Source: Phenylobacterium sp. (lineage in GTDB: Bacteria > Pseudomonadota > Alphaproteobacteria > Caulobacterales > Caulobacteraceae). From it: a stretch of DNA of 64,000 nt. Each line of letters opens with the position of its first letter. Positions within the stretch are counted from its first letter, which is position 1. The translations under genes and the position numbers were made by a program. Shown here piece after piece: positions 1-9,940 of the stretch. The DNA lies in the NCBI RefSeq assembly GCF_020253645.1, contig NZ_JADCBG010000110.1, positions 1 through 64,000 of the forward strand. The letters run 5' to 3'. The notes below the pieces were generated by a model. It saw only the letters and a list, made by a program, of their open reading frames with translations, made no database searches and was not told where the DNA came from.

Positions 1-463
1 GGGGTTCGATGCCCAGGACATGGGCCGCCCACACATTGATCACGCCGCCATGACAGAAGACCGCCACCTTGCCGCCGGGATGGGCGGCGATGATCTCCTC
101 CATGCCGTCGACCACCATCTTCTGGAACGCGGCCATGTCGACCCCGTGGCCGCCGGTGGCCATGGCCTGCCAGGCGGCGAAGTTCTCCTTCTTGAGCTCC
201 TCGGTGGGGATGTAGACCCCGGAGTTGCGGTCGAACTCGACAATGCCCGGGTGCTGCTGGACCTCATGCCCCACCAGTCCGGCGAAGGCCTCGGCGGTCT
301 GGACCGCGCGGCGCATGGTGGAGGACCAGGTGGCGTCGATGGGCTCCAGGGCCAGCCAGGCGGCGGCCCGGCGGGCCTGTTCCAGCCCCACCTCGTTCAG
401 GTGCGGGTCGGCGGTGGTCTCCATCCGGGCGGGGCGTCCGTGGCGGACCAGGATCAGCTCCAT
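1..463 (-). CDS. Histidine phosphatase family protein (partial, runs off window start)
   Basis: Minus-strand translation from 463 begins MELILVRHGRPARMETTADPHLNEVGLEQARRAAAWL, with the RHG phosphatase motif and a later CHGGVINVW. Confidence 0.85.
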   Translation of the reverse strand, partial: MELILVRHGRPARMETTADPHLNEVGLEQARRAAAWLALEPIDATWSSTMRRAVQTAEAFAGLVGHEVQQHPGIVEFDRNSGVYIPTEELKKENFAAWQAMATGGHGVDMAAFQKMVVDGMEEIIAAHPGGKVAVFCHGGVINVWAAHVLGIEP

Positions 464-489
464 GGGGTCTCTCCGTTCTGGGCTGCGGG

Positions 490-945
490 TCAGCGCCCGC
501 CTGTGGATCCGAAGCCGCCGGCGCCGCGGGCGGTGGCGTCCAGGGCACCCACCTCGCGCCAGGCCGCCTGGACCACCGGAGCAATGACCAGCTGGGCGAC
601 CCGGTCGCCCCGGCGGATGACGAAGTCTTCCTCACCAAGGTTCACGAGAAGGACCTTCAGCTCGCCTCGGTAGTCCGCATCGATGGTGCCGGGCGCGTTG
701 GCGACAGTGACGCCGGATTTCAGCGCCAAGCCCGAGCGCGGCCGCACCTGGGCCTCGAAGCCGTCCGGCAGGGCGAAGGCCAGGCCGGTGGGCACGGCGG
801 TCCGGGCGCCAGGGCGCAGGACCAGGGCCTCGTCCTCGGGCACGGCGGCCCTCAGGTCCATTCCAGCCGCCCCGGCGGTCTCATAGGCGGGCAAGGGCAG
901 GTCCGGATTGTGCGCCAGGCGCACGATGTCGACGACGGGCGTCAC
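490..945 (-). CDS. dut: Deoxyuridine 5'-triphosphate nucleotidohydrolase (dUTPase)
   Basis: ORF with dUTPase motifs [52 protein letters not shown]. Confidence 0.97.
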   Translation of the reverse strand: MTPVVDIVRLAHNPDLPLPAYETAGAAGMDLRAAVPEDEALVLRPGARTAVPTGLAFALPDGFEAQVRPRSGLALKSGVTVANAPGTIDADYRGELKVLLVNLGEEDFVIRRGDRVAQLVIAPVVQAAWREVGALDATARGAGGFGSTGGR

Positions 946-2150
946 GGGGCCTCTCCTTCCAGGGCGGCGGCGATCCGAGCGGCCAGCCTGCGGGCGACCT
1001 CGACCTTGGGGGCCTCTTCCCAGCGCTCGATCCCCTCGCGGGTGACGATGGAGACGGTGTTCTCGGTCCCGCCCATGACGCCGGGCCGGGACACGTCGTT
1101 GGCGACGATCCAGTCGCAGCCCTTCCGCGCCAGCTTGGCCCGGGCGTGGTCCTCGACGGTCTCGGTCTCGGCGGCGAAGCCGATGACCAGGGTCGGGCGT
1201 CCGGGGCTGCGGGACAGGGTGGCGAGGATGTCGGGGTTCTCCACCAGCCGGATCTCGGGCGGCGGCGCCCCTGCGACCTTCTTGGTCTTGCCCGCCGCGA
1301 CCTCGGCGGGGCGCCAGTCGGCCACGGCGGCCACGCAGACGGCGACATCGGCGGGCAGGGCGGCCTCGCAGGCGGCCAGCATTTCCCGCGCCGTCTCGAC
1401 GTCCACCCGACGGACGCCCGCCGGCGTGGGTTCGGCCACAGGGCCGGCCACCAGGGTGACCTCGGCGCCCAGGGCGGCCAGGGCCCCGGCGATGGCGAAA
1501 CCCTGCTTGCCGCTGGAACGGTTTGTCAGCACACGGACGGGATCGACCGGTTCCGCTGTAGGACCGGCGGTGACCAGGGCGCGCCGGCCGGCCAGCGGTC
1601 GGTGGGCCCCGGCCCCAAGGGCCTCAAGGATGGCGGCGCAGATCGCAGCGGGCTCGGCCATGCGCCCCGGACCGGTCTCGCCGCAGGCCATGTCCCCGAC
1701 GTCCGGCCCGACGATGCGGATCCCGTCGGATTGCAGGGCCGCAAGGTTCCTCCGGGTCGCTGGATGCGTCCACATGCGGACGTTCATGGCGGGGACCATC
1801 ATCACCGGCGTGTCGGTGGCGAGCAGGAGGGTCGTCGCCAGGTCATTGGCCAGTCCCGCCGCGGCCCGCGCCATCAGATCCGCTGTGGCCGGGGCCACAA
1901 CGACCAGGTCCGACGACCGGGACAGGCGGATGTGGCCCATCTCGGCCTCGTCGGTCAGGGAGAAGAGGTCGGTGTGGACCTTGTCCTCGCAGAGGGCCGC
2001 CAGGGACAGGGGGGTGACGAACTTCGACCCCGCCTCGGTCAGGACCGGTCGTACGGCGATCCCCCGCCCGCGCAGCAGGCGGACAAGCTCCAGACACTTG
2101 TAGGCCGCAATTCCGCCGCCCACGATCAATAGCACCCGTCTGTCCGACAT
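942..2150 (-). CDS. coaBC: Bifunctional phosphopantothenoylcysteine decarboxylase / phosphopantothenate-cysteine ligase
   Basis: [30 protein letters not shown]..., [21 protein letters not shown]; start trimmed from the 942..2570 ORF. Confidence 0.95.
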   Translation of the reverse strand: MSDRRVLLIVGGGIAAYKCLELVRLLRGRGIAVRPVLTEAGSKFVTPLSLAALCEDKVHTDLFSLTDEAEMGHIRLSRSSDLVVVAPATADLMARAAAGLANDLATTLLLATDTPVMMVPAMNVRMWTHPATRRNLAALQSDGIRIVGPDVGDMACGETGPGRMAEPAAICAAILEALGAGAHRPLAGRRALVTAGPTAEPVDPVRVLTNRSSGKQGFAIAGALAALGAEVTLVAGPVAEPTPAGVRRVDVETAREMLAACEAALPADVAVCVAAVADWRPAEVAAGKTKKVAGAPPPEIRLVENPDILATLSRSPGRPTLVIGFAAETETVEDHARAKLARKGCDWIVANDVSRPGVMGGTENTVSIVTREGIERWEEAPKVEVARRLAARIAAALEGEAP

Positions 2151-2268
2151 GGGTCCTGGCAGCCTCCAACAACGTCCCCGCCTCTTACGCCAAAACGACG
2201 GGACTCGACAAACCGGATACGATGTTCCTATTCTGTTCCGACCTGGGCGGGCGCACTGGGAGACCACC

Positions 2269-2850
2269 ATGACCAACCGTTCCGTCCGCACCCCTGTCGT
2301 GCTCGTCCTCGGGGCCCTTTCCCTCGCCGCCGCTCTGGCCGGCTGCGAGCGGCCCTCCGCCGTCCGCGCCGAAGCGGGTCCGTCCTCGGAGGACGCGCCG
2401 GCCGCCGCCAGCGCCGCCGCCGGCGGGGCCGCCGTCTTCGCTGATCGCCCCGGCGCGGGGTCGCAGGACGCGGCGACGGCCCCGGCGCCCCTGCTCGACG
2501 GACGCCCGCTCTGGACGTCCAGCCGGCGCGGTTCGGCCGAGGAGAACGCCCGCCGGGCCTTCGCCCGCAACGGCGAAAGCTTTGGCGCCGCCAGCCTCGA
2601 GGCCTATGTCCGCAAGGCCAGGGCCTTCATCGACGTCCCGCCGGCCGGGGCCGAGCGCCTGACCCGCCGCAATGGCGATGTCCTGCTTTATCATCCCGCC
2701 TCCAACACCTTCGCCGTGGCCAGCCGTGACGGCGACCCCCGGGCCTTCTTCCGTCCAGACGAGGGGGCGGCCTACTGGGCGGAGCAGAAAGCGCGGGAAA
2801 GCCGGGGCCGCACCGCCCGGGCCGGATCCGAACGGCCGTCAGAGGGCTGA
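2269..2850 (+). CDS. Putative lipoprotein of unknown function
   Basis: MTNRSVRTPVVLVLGALSLAAALAGCE lipobox-like signal peptide; C-terminal half contains NGDVLLYHPASNTFAVASRDGDPRAFFRP. Confidence 0.75.
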   Translation: MTNRSVRTPVVLVLGALSLAAALAGCERPSAVRAEAGPSSEDAPAAASAAAGGAAVFADRPGAGSQDAATAPAPLLDGRPLWTSSRRGSAEENARRAFARNGESFGAASLEAYVRKARAFIDVPPAGAERLTRRNGDVLLYHPASNTFAVASRDGDPRAFFRPDEGAAYWAEQKARESRGRTARAGSERPSEG

Positions 2851-4344
2851 GACCGCCACCACCAGGGCCGCCAGGGCCGAGACCAGGGCTGCGGCGGCCA
2901 GAATCACGGCCGCCGAAGCCTCGCGGCGCTCCGGCGCGGGCGGCGCGGGGGGCGTCTCCGCGAGCTTGGACAGCCTGGACAGGACGCGCCCGGCCTGTTC
3001 GCCCAGCCGGTTCAGGCGGGCCGCGGGGGACAGCTCCCGGGCCATCCAGCGCCGCACGACCGGGTCGGCCGCCGTCCAGATGTCGAGATCCGGCCATATC
3101 GACCTGGCCACGCCCTCGGCGGTCATCATGGTCTTCTGCAAGAGGACCAGCTCGGGCCGCAGGTGCATGTCGAACTGGCCTGTGATCTCGAACAGCTGGA
3201 TCAGGACCCGGCTCATGGGCACGTCCCGCGCCGTGCGCCCGAAGATCGGCTCCCCTACGGCGCGCAGGGCCTGGGCGAAGTCGCCCACCGCGTGCCGGGC
3301 GGGGACGTACCCGGCCTCGAAATGGATGCGCGCGACACGATCATAATCGCGCTGGAGGAAGCCCCAGAGGATTTCGGCCAGATAGCGCCGCTCGTCCGGC
3401 CCCAGCCGGCCGACGATGCCGAAGTCGACAGCCTCGATCCTGTCCGGCGCCGAGACGAAGAGGTTGCCCTCATGGAGGTCGGCGTGGAAGACGCCGTGGT
3501 CCAGGGCCTGGGCCAGGAAGGCGCGGATCAGGCCCGTCGCCAGGGCCTGCCGGTCGAGACCGGGCGCCTCGAGGCTGGCCGGGTCGGACAGTGGAATCCC
3601 CCGCGCCCATTCCAGGGTCAGGACACGGCGGCCCACCCCCTCCCAGACCACTATCGGCGCCGACATGTAGCCATCGAGCGCCATCACCGCGCGCAGCTCG
3701 TCCGCCCCCGCCGCCTCGAGCCGAAGGTCCAGCTCGCGCCGGACGGACTCGATGACCGAAGCCGCCAGGGTGCGCGGCTCCAGCCGTTTCGCATCCGGGG
3801 CGAAGCGCTCGGCGAGGCCCGCCGCCAGGTTCATGACCCGGGCGTCCACCTCGACCTGGCGCTCGATGCCGGGTCTCAGGACCTTGACCGCCACCCGGCG
3901 GCCGTCATGCAGCCGGGCCTCGTGGGCCTGGGCGAGCGAGGCCGCGGCCACCGGCGGGCCGAGCTCCGGGAAGAGGGTCTCGACGGGACGGCCAAGGCTG
4001 GCGGCGATCTCCCGGCGAGCGATCGCCAGGGGAAAGGGATCCAGCCGGTCCTTGAGCCTCGCCAGGTCCTGGGCGAACTCCGCCCCGAAGATGTCGGCCC
4101 GGGTGGACAGGAGTTGCCCCAGCTTGATGGCCACCGGCCCCATGCCCTCAAGACTTCGGGCGAGGCGCTCGCCGGGCCGGCCGCGCCTGGACGCCGGGCC
4201 GGCGAAGAGCCCCGCCAGCCGCGACATGCGCTCCAGGGCGGGCGGGTAGAGGGGCCGTAACTCCCGGGGCAGGAGGGCGTCGGCGCGCGCCAGCCGCCAT
4301 CCGGCCCCCGCCAGCCTCCCCGCCGCCGCCAGACCCGCCAGCAT
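2839..4344 (-). CDS. ubiB: UbiB/ABC1-family ubiquinone biosynthesis kinase-like protein
   Basis: GMGPVAIKLGQLLSTRADIFG, VFHADLHEGNLFV, DFGIVGRL; start trimmed to MLAGLAAAGRL. Confidence 0.93.
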   Translation of the reverse strand: MLAGLAAAGRLAGAGWRLARADALLPRELRPLYPPALERMSRLAGLFAGPASRRGRPGERLARSLEGMGPVAIKLGQLLSTRADIFGAEFAQDLARLKDRLDPFPLAIARREIAASLGRPVETLFPELGPPVAAASLAQAHEARLHDGRRVAVKVLRPGIERQVEVDARVMNLAAGLAERFAPDAKRLEPRTLAASVIESVRRELDLRLEAAGADELRAVMALDGYMSAPIVVWEGVGRRVLTLEWARGIPLSDPASLEAPGLDRQALATGLIRAFLAQALDHGVFHADLHEGNLFVSAPDRIEAVDFGIVGRLGPDERRYLAEILWGFLQRDYDRVARIHFEAGYVPARHAVGDFAQALRAVGEPIFGRTARDVPMSRVLIQLFEITGQFDMHLRPELVLLQKTMMTAEGVARSIWPDLDIWTAADPVVRRWMARELSPAARLNRLGEQAGRVLSRLSKLAETPPAPPAPERREASAAVILAAAALVSALAALVVAVSAL

Positions 4345-4346
4345 CC

Positions 4347-5096
4347 TCAGACCGCCCAGCCGTGATGCAGGGCCGCGACCCCGCCGGTGAAGTTGGTGTA
4401 GCCCGCCCGGCCGAAGCCTGCGGCCTCGATCATCGACTGGAAGGTCTTCTGGTCCGGGAACCGGCGGATGCTCTCCACCAGGTACTGGTAGGAGTCCCGG
4501 TCGCCCGCGATCCTCTCGCCCATGAAAGGAATGACCCGGAAGGAATAGGCGTCGTAGAGTCGCGCCAGGGCCGGGGCGGGGGGCCGGGAGAACTCCAGGC
4601 ACAGAAAGCGGCCGCCCGGCTTCAGGACCCGACGGGCCTCCCGCAGGGCGGCGGGGATGTCGGTGACGTTGCGGATGCCGAAGCTGATGACGTAGGCGTC
4701 GGCGCAGGCGTCGGGCAGGGGCAGGCGCTGGGCGTCGCCGACGGCCCAGTCGATCTCCGGCTCCAGGCCCCTGTCACGGCCGGCGGCGATCATCTCGGCG
4801 TTGTAGTCGATCACCAGGATGCGGGCGTCCGGCCCCCCCCGCCTGCTCCGCGCCCGCCGGGCGAGGTCGGCGAAACGCCGGGCCATGTCGCCGGTGCCGC
4901 CGGCGCAGTCGATGATGGTCTCGCCCGGCTGGGGGTTGAGCCGCGCCGCCGCGGCGTCCTTCCAGAGCCTGTGGACGCCCGCGCTCATGACGTCGTTCAT
5001 CAGGTCGTAGCGGCTCGCCACGCGGTCGAAGACCCCGCGCACCAGGCCGGGCTTCTCCCGGGGATCGACGTCCCGAAATCCGAAGGTCGCGCTCAT
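4347..5096 (-). CDS. ubiE: Demethylmenaquinone/2-polyprenyl-1,4-benzoquinol methyltransferase
   Basis: [10 protein letters not shown]..., [34 protein letters not shown]. Confidence 0.96.
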   Translation of the reverse strand: MSATFGFRDVDPREKPGLVRGVFDRVASRYDLMNDVMSAGVHRLWKDAAAARLNPQPGETIIDCAGGTGDMARRFADLARRARSRRGGPDARILVIDYNAEMIAAGRDRGLEPEIDWAVGDAQRLPLPDACADAYVISFGIRNVTDIPAALREARRVLKPGGRFLCLEFSRPPAPALARLYDAYSFRVIPFMGERIAGDRDSYQYLVESIRRFPDQKTFQSMIEAAGFGRAGYTNFTGGVAALHHGWAV

Positions 5097-5205
5097 GCCG
5101 GGCTCTTAGAACGACGGGGCCCCGCGGGAAAGCGGCTTCACGCGATACGCGGCCCCGCCCCGCCCGCCGGTTGCCCTGCGCGCCGGGCCGTGCGAGGCCA
5201 TCCCC

Positions 5206-6060
5206 ATGCCCGAACTTCCCGAAGTCGAGACTGTCCGCCGCGGCCTGGCGCCCGTGCTAGAGGGCCGCCGCCTTGCGCGCGTCGAGGCCCGCAGACCCGA
5301 CCTGAGGTTCCCCTTCCCGGAGGGCTTCGTCCAGCGCCTGGCCGGCGCCCGGGTCATCGCCCTGAGGCGCAGGGCCAAGTACCTACTCGCCGACCTCGAC
5401 CGCGGCGAGACCCTGATCGCCCACCTCGGCATGAGCGGCCGGTTCCGGATCGAAGGGACGCAGGCGCCAGGCCGGTTCCACCATCCGGTCGGCGACAATC
5501 CGCGGCACGACCATGTGATCTTCGACACCGAGGAGGGTGGTCGCATCGTCTATCACGATCCCCGGCGCTTCGGTTTCATGGGCCTTGTCCCCACAGCGGA
5601 CCTTGAGCGGCATCCCTGGTTCGCCGGCATGGGCCCCGAACCCCTCTCGGACGCCTTCGGGGGAAGTCGGCTGGCCGAGGCCTTCGAAGGGCGCCGGCAG
5701 GGCCCCAAGACCCTTCTCCTGGACCAGCGCACGGTGGCGGGGCTGGGCAATATCTATGTCTGCGAGGCCCTGCATGAGGCGCGGATCTCTCCCTTCCGTC
5801 CGGCGGGCCGGATCTCGCAGGCCCGCCTCGACGGCCTGGCCCGCACGGTGAAGGCGGTCCTGGAGCGGGCCATCGCGGCGGGCGGCTCGACCCTCAGGGA
5901 CTTCTCCGCCGCAGACGGGGCCCTCGGCTATTTCCAGCACAGCTTCCGCGCCTACGACCGCGAGGGCGAGGCCTGCGCCAACGCCGGCTGCGGCGGGCGG
6001 ATCCGCCGGCGGGTCCAGGCCGGCCGGTCCACCTTCTGGTGTCCCGCCTGCCAGAGGTGA
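5206..6060 (+). CDS. mutM: Bifunctional DNA-formamidopyrimidine glycosylase/AP lyase
   Basis: [15 protein letters not shown]-terminus and C-terminal zinc finger [28 protein letters not shown]. Confidence 0.98.
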   Translation: MPELPEVETVRRGLAPVLEGRRLARVEARRPDLRFPFPEGFVQRLAGARVIALRRRAKYLLADLDRGETLIAHLGMSGRFRIEGTQAPGRFHHPVGDNPRHDHVIFDTEEGGRIVYHDPRRFGFMGLVPTADLERHPWFAGMGPEPLSDAFGGSRLAEAFEGRRQGPKTLLLDQRTVAGLGNIYVCEALHEARISPFRPAGRISQARLDGLARTVKAVLERAIAAGGSTLRDFSAADGALGYFQHSFRAYDREGEACANAGCGGRIRRRVQAGRSTFWCPACQR

Positions 6061-6124
6061 CGCCGCCCTTGGCCTTTTCGCCCCCGCCGCCTAAAGCGAC
6101 GGGAATACTCCGCCGGAGACCCCC

Positions 6125-6901
6125 ATGGCCTACGAGACCCTGATCGTCGAAGCCCACGACGCCGTCGCCCTGATCCGCCTGAACCGTCCGGAGGCGCTCA
6201 ACGCCCTCAACAGCCAGCTCCTCGAGGAGCTTGGCCGGGCGCTGGACGCCGCCGAGGCCGACCCTGGCGTCCGCTGCCTGGTCCTCACCGGCTCCGAGCG
6301 GGCCTTTGCGGCCGGCGCCGACATCAAGGAGATGTCGGACAGGTCCTATGCCGAGATGTTCGCCAGCGACTTCTTCGGCCCGGCGGCGCGCCGGATCGAG
6401 GCCTGCCGCAAGCCCATCATCGCCGCCGTCTCAGGATACGCCCTGGGCGGCGGCTGCGAGCTCGCCATGCTCTGCGATTTCATCATCGCTTCGGAGACGG
6501 CGAAGTTCGGGCAGCCCGAGATCAACCTCGGGGTCATGCCCGGCATAGGCGGCACCCAGAGGCTGACCCGGCTGGTGGGCAAGTCCAAGGCCATGGACAT
6601 GATCCTCACCGGCCGGATGATGGACGCCGCAGAGGCCGAGCGCGCGGGCCTGGCGTCCCGCGTGGTTCCCGCCGACCGGCTGATCGCGGAGGCCCTGGAA
6701 GCCGCCGGGAAGATCGCCGGCCAGTCCCCCCTCGCCGTGATGATGAATATCGAGCTGGTGGACGCCGCCTACGAGACCACCCTGGCGACCGGCGTGGCCA
6801 TGGAGCGCAGGCTCTTTCACTCCCTCTTCGCCTTCGAGGACCAGAAGGAGGGGATGGCCGCCTTCATCGAAAAGCGTAAGCCCCAGTTCAGGGGCCGGTG
6901 A
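6125..6901 (+). CDS. Enoyl-CoA hydratase
   Basis: Crotonase fold motifs [51 protein letters not shown]. Confidence 0.95.
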   Translation: MAYETLIVEAHDAVALIRLNRPEALNALNSQLLEELGRALDAAEADPGVRCLVLTGSERAFAAGADIKEMSDRSYAEMFASDFFGPAARRIEACRKPIIAAVSGYALGGGCELAMLCDFIIASETAKFGQPEINLGVMPGIGGTQRLTRLVGKSKAMDMILTGRMMDAAEAERAGLASRVVPADRLIAEALEAAGKIAGQSPLAVMMNIELVDAAYETTLATGVAMERRLFHSLFAFEDQKEGMAAFIEKRKPQFRGR

Positions 6902-7008
6902 GACGGCGCACCGCATTGACCGGTCGGGCTCCATCCCGTATACCCGCGCCTCCGAATTCGGCCGTTGTCCTGAACGGGCGACGGCGTCTCCTCTCAGAGA
7001 GCTGAAGC

Positions 7009-7278
7009 ATGGCCAATAACCCCGGCGCCCGGAAGGCGGTCCGCAAGATCGCCCGCCGTACGGAAGTCAACAAGGCGCGCCGCTCCCGAGTGCGGACCTA
7101 TCTCCGGAAGTTCGACGAGGCCCTTGCGTCGGGCGACCTCGCAGCGGCGAAGACTGCCTTTGTCGAGGCCGAGTCCGAGCTGATGCGCGCCGTGTCCAAG
7201 GGCGTGGTTCATCGCAACACCGGATCGAGGAAGGTCTCTCGTCTCGCCGCCCGCCTGCGCAAGGCGTCAGCTGCCTGA
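7009..7278 (+). CDS. rpsT: 30S ribosomal protein S20
   Basis: [39 protein letters not shown]...[17 protein letters not shown]. Confidence 0.97.
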   Translation: MANNPGARKAVRKIARRTEVNKARRSRVRTYLRKFDEALASGDLAAAKTAFVEAESELMRAVSKGVVHRNTGSRKVSRLAARLRKASAA

Positions 7279-7335
7279 GGCGGACGATCTCTTTCGGGTC
7301 AACCGCCCGTCAAATCGTTGGATTGATTTAAGAAG

Positions 7336-7367
7336 AGGCCCAGCCCCCGGCGGGGCCTCGCCTTTTT
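7336..7367 (+). terminator. Rho-independent terminator downstream of rpsT
   Basis: AGGCCC (7336-7341) / GGGCCT (7353-7358) stem followed by a T-tract (7363-7367). Confidence 0.7.
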
Positions 7368-7685
7368 GGTTCGTGTTTTTCCGGGCCTGTGACAGGTCCT
7401 GAAACGTCCTGATATGGATCAGGAAAAGCGCACTTCCTTGCGGAAATTGGCTTTCCCGGAGTCAACGAAAATATCCGCTGAAGCGAGAAAGAATCTGCGT
7501 TGACCGGCCCTTTCCGGCCACTAGTGTTGGGGCCGTAGAGCGTTTTTCCAAGCGACCTCAATAATCAAAAGACAGCAGCTGGCGACCTGGGTCGCGGCAG
7601 CTTCAGGGTCCTTTTGCGCTTTAGCGGAGCGCTCTCTCGCCAGTGTCGGCGGGTGGGCGAGAACGGGTCAGGACTGGGTGGGGTG

Positions 7686-9155
7686 ATGGCGAGCGGGAGC
7701 GTATCGAAGGATGATGCATCGGTCGAAGTCTGGAACAGAACCTGCCAGGTTCTGAGGCGGGAGCTCGGCGAGGCGACCTTCGGTTCCTGGCTCGGCCAGG
7801 CCTCGCTGCGCGAGCAGGACGGCGGCGTCTGTCTCGTGGCCGCCACAGGGGTGGCCCGTGACTGGATTCGCCGCCACGCCTGGCGTCGGATCGGTGAGCT
7901 CTGGGCCCAGAACGATCCGATGGGGCGCAGCCTCGCCCTCAAGTCCAAGATGGAGTTTGAGGGGCAGGGTGCAGGAACGTGGCGGGATGTTCAGGCTCCA
8001 TCCGCGGCGCCGGCGACGCCCGCAGGGACCGCGCACGCCAGATCGTCAGCGGACCCGGCGCCCGCACCTGCGCCAGCGTCTGGCTCCACCGCTGTTCCTC
8101 CCCCGTCGGGCGGGCGGCTTCAGGGCCTGCAGGAGCGCTTCAGCTTCGAGACCTTCGTCCCCGGGCCTTCCAACGAGTTCGCCTTCGCGGTGGCGCGGAG
8201 GGTGGCGTCCTGGGCCGATGGTCACTTCAACCCCGTCCTGTTCCATGGACCCTATGGCTTCGGCAAGACGCACCTCCTCAACGCCCTCGCGTGGGAGGCC
8301 ATGCAGACAGGAGAGGCGCGCCGGGTCGTCTATCTGACGGCCGAGAGGTTCACCTCGACATTCGTCCGGGCGATCCAGGATCGACAGACCGCTGCCTTCA
8401 AGGCGGAGCTCAGGAACGCCGACCTTCTCCTGATCGACGACGTTCATTTTGTCGCCGGCAAGCAGAACACGCAGGAAGAGCTCTTCCATACCCTCATCGC
8501 CCTGATCGAGGATGGCCGGCGCGTCGTCCTCACGGCGGACCGCTCCCCGTCGGACCTGTCCGAGATGGAGCCGCGACTCCGGTCTCACCTTCAGTCAGGT
8601 CTTGTTTGCGGCATCGAGCCTGCCGACCGCACCCTTCGTCTGGGCATTCTTGAGCGGAAGCTCGCTATCCTCGCCCAGGCGGGAGGTTTCCTGCCGTCGG
8701 TCCGGAGTGAAGTTCTCCAGTTCCTGGCGGACCGCTTCTCGGACTCGGTCCGGGAGCTTGAAGGCGCCCTCAACACCCTGATCGCCCGCGTGGGCGGCGA
8801 TATCGCCCGGCTTGGCCTGGACGAGGCGCAGGCGATCCTGCGGCCTCACCTCGCCTGCAATGAGAAGCGGGTGACGGTCGATCAGATCCAGAAGGCCGTG
8901 GCTGAGCACTATGGTCTCAAGCAGGCCGACATCGTCTCGGAACGCCGGGCGCGGATCGTGGCGCGGCCGCGCCAGGCGGCCATGTGGATCGCCAAGCAGA
9001 TCACCACGCGGTCCCTGCCGGACATCGGGCGCCGGTTCGGCGGCCGGGACCACACAACGGTCCTGCACGCCGTTCGACGGATTGAGGCCCTCAAGCAGGA
9101 GGACGTCGTCCTTGCCCGGGATCTCGATGCGATCATCCGTAAACTGAGAAGCTGA
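7686..9155 (+). CDS. dnaA: Chromosomal replication initiator protein DnaA
   Basis: AAA+ motifs GPYGFGKTHLLNA and LLIDDVHFVAGK; C-terminal DnaA-box binding motif GRRFGGRDHTTVLHAVRRIE; start MASGSVSK assigned inside the 7614 ORF. Confidence 0.96.
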   Translation: MASGSVSKDDASVEVWNRTCQVLRRELGEATFGSWLGQASLREQDGGVCLVAATGVARDWIRRHAWRRIGELWAQNDPMGRSLALKSKMEFEGQGAGTWRDVQAPSAAPATPAGTAHARSSADPAPAPAPASGSTAVPPPSGGRLQGLQERFSFETFVPGPSNEFAFAVARRVASWADGHFNPVLFHGPYGFGKTHLLNALAWEAMQTGEARRVVYLTAERFTSTFVRAIQDRQTAAFKAELRNADLLLIDDVHFVAGKQNTQEELFHTLIALIEDGRRVVLTADRSPSDLSEMEPRLRSHLQSGLVCGIEPADRTLRLGILERKLAILAQAGGFLPSVRSEVLQFLADRFSDSVRELEGALNTLIARVGGDIARLGLDEAQAILRPHLACNEKRVTVDQIQKAVAEHYGLKQADIVSERRARIVARPRQAAMWIAKQITTRSLPDIGRRFGGRDHTTVLHAVRRIEALKQEDVVLARDLDAIIRKLRS

Positions 9156-9163
9156 GCCCCGGC

Positions 9164-9700
9164 TCAGCCCGCTGACAGGCGGCGGATCAGCGCCAGCGCC
9201 TCCGGCGTCGGAAGTCGCTCCACCCGCCGATAGTCCCGGCAGTCATCCGTTCTCGAAACAAGGCCCGCATGGACCATCGAACGGCGCAGCAGGGCGGGAT
9301 CGCCGATCTGGCTGACGACATTCAGCCTGTGGTTGAATTCGATCTCTGAAAAGATGGCGTCCGCCGGGATCCTGGCCCACAGGCCCCAGAGGGCGAGGGA
9401 CTGCAAGGAGGTCCTGGCGGGCCAGGTGGCGAGGCGTCCCTGGTCGTCAAAATGGCGAGCGGTTCGTTCCACCAGGGTGAGGTCCGGCTCTGGCCCGGTC
9501 TCAGGCGTCGGGGGTGAAGGCTCTGCGGCGGTCTGCGCCCGGAAGTGCTGAAAGTTCCGGGCGCCGGCCGCGCGGGCCAGCATGTTCAGCATCTCGACGT
9601 GCCCCGGAGGATCCGTCCGGGCGGCCAGCTGGCTTCGGAGGGATCGGGCCAGGGCCGAGATATCGTCGACTGCAAAAGGCAGGAAGGTTCTGGGCATCAC
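9164..9700 (-). CDS. DUF2087 domain-containing protein
   Basis: C-terminal half has the DUF2087-like pattern FDDQGRLATWPARTSLQSLALWGLWARIPADAIFSEIEFNHRLN...DPALLRRSMVHAGLVSRTDDCRDYRR. Confidence 0.75.
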   Translation of the reverse strand: MMPRTFLPFAVDDISALARSLRSQLAARTDPPGHVEMLNMLARAAGARNFQHFRAQTAAEPSPPTPETGPEPDLTLVERTARHFDDQGRLATWPARTSLQSLALWGLWARIPADAIFSEIEFNHRLNVVSQIGDPALLRRSMVHAGLVSRTDDCRDYRRVERLPTPEALALIRRLSAG

Positions 9701-9882
9701 GCGTCCTCGTGCTGCGCCTGGCCCGGGGGGCTGTGTCGGGGTCGCCGGCTTCGACCTGGCGCAGGGGAAGAGCGTCAGACGGGGAAGACGTTTGCCTGCG
9801 CAGGTTTAGCTCCCCTTGCGGGGCGGCGACGCCTGGGTGAACTGCGGACCCTGTTCCGCCTTACCCCGGCGCGCCGGATATG

Positions 9883-9915
9883 AAAAGGGGCGGCCGGATC
9901 GCTCCCGCCGCCCCT
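9883..9915 (-). terminator. Probable terminator downstream of pnp
   Basis: Inverted repeat AGGGGCGGC (9886-9894) / GCCGCCCCT (9907-9915), followed on the minus strand by TTTT. Confidence 0.65.
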
Positions 9916-9940
9916 CACATGTTCCTGTTGGATCGGTGGA

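Noticed and set aside
7279-7685. oriC adjacent to dnaA
   Set aside because: No cluster of DnaA boxes (TTATCCACA-like) or AT-rich unwinding region found; in Caulobacter-type genomes oriC lies elsewhere
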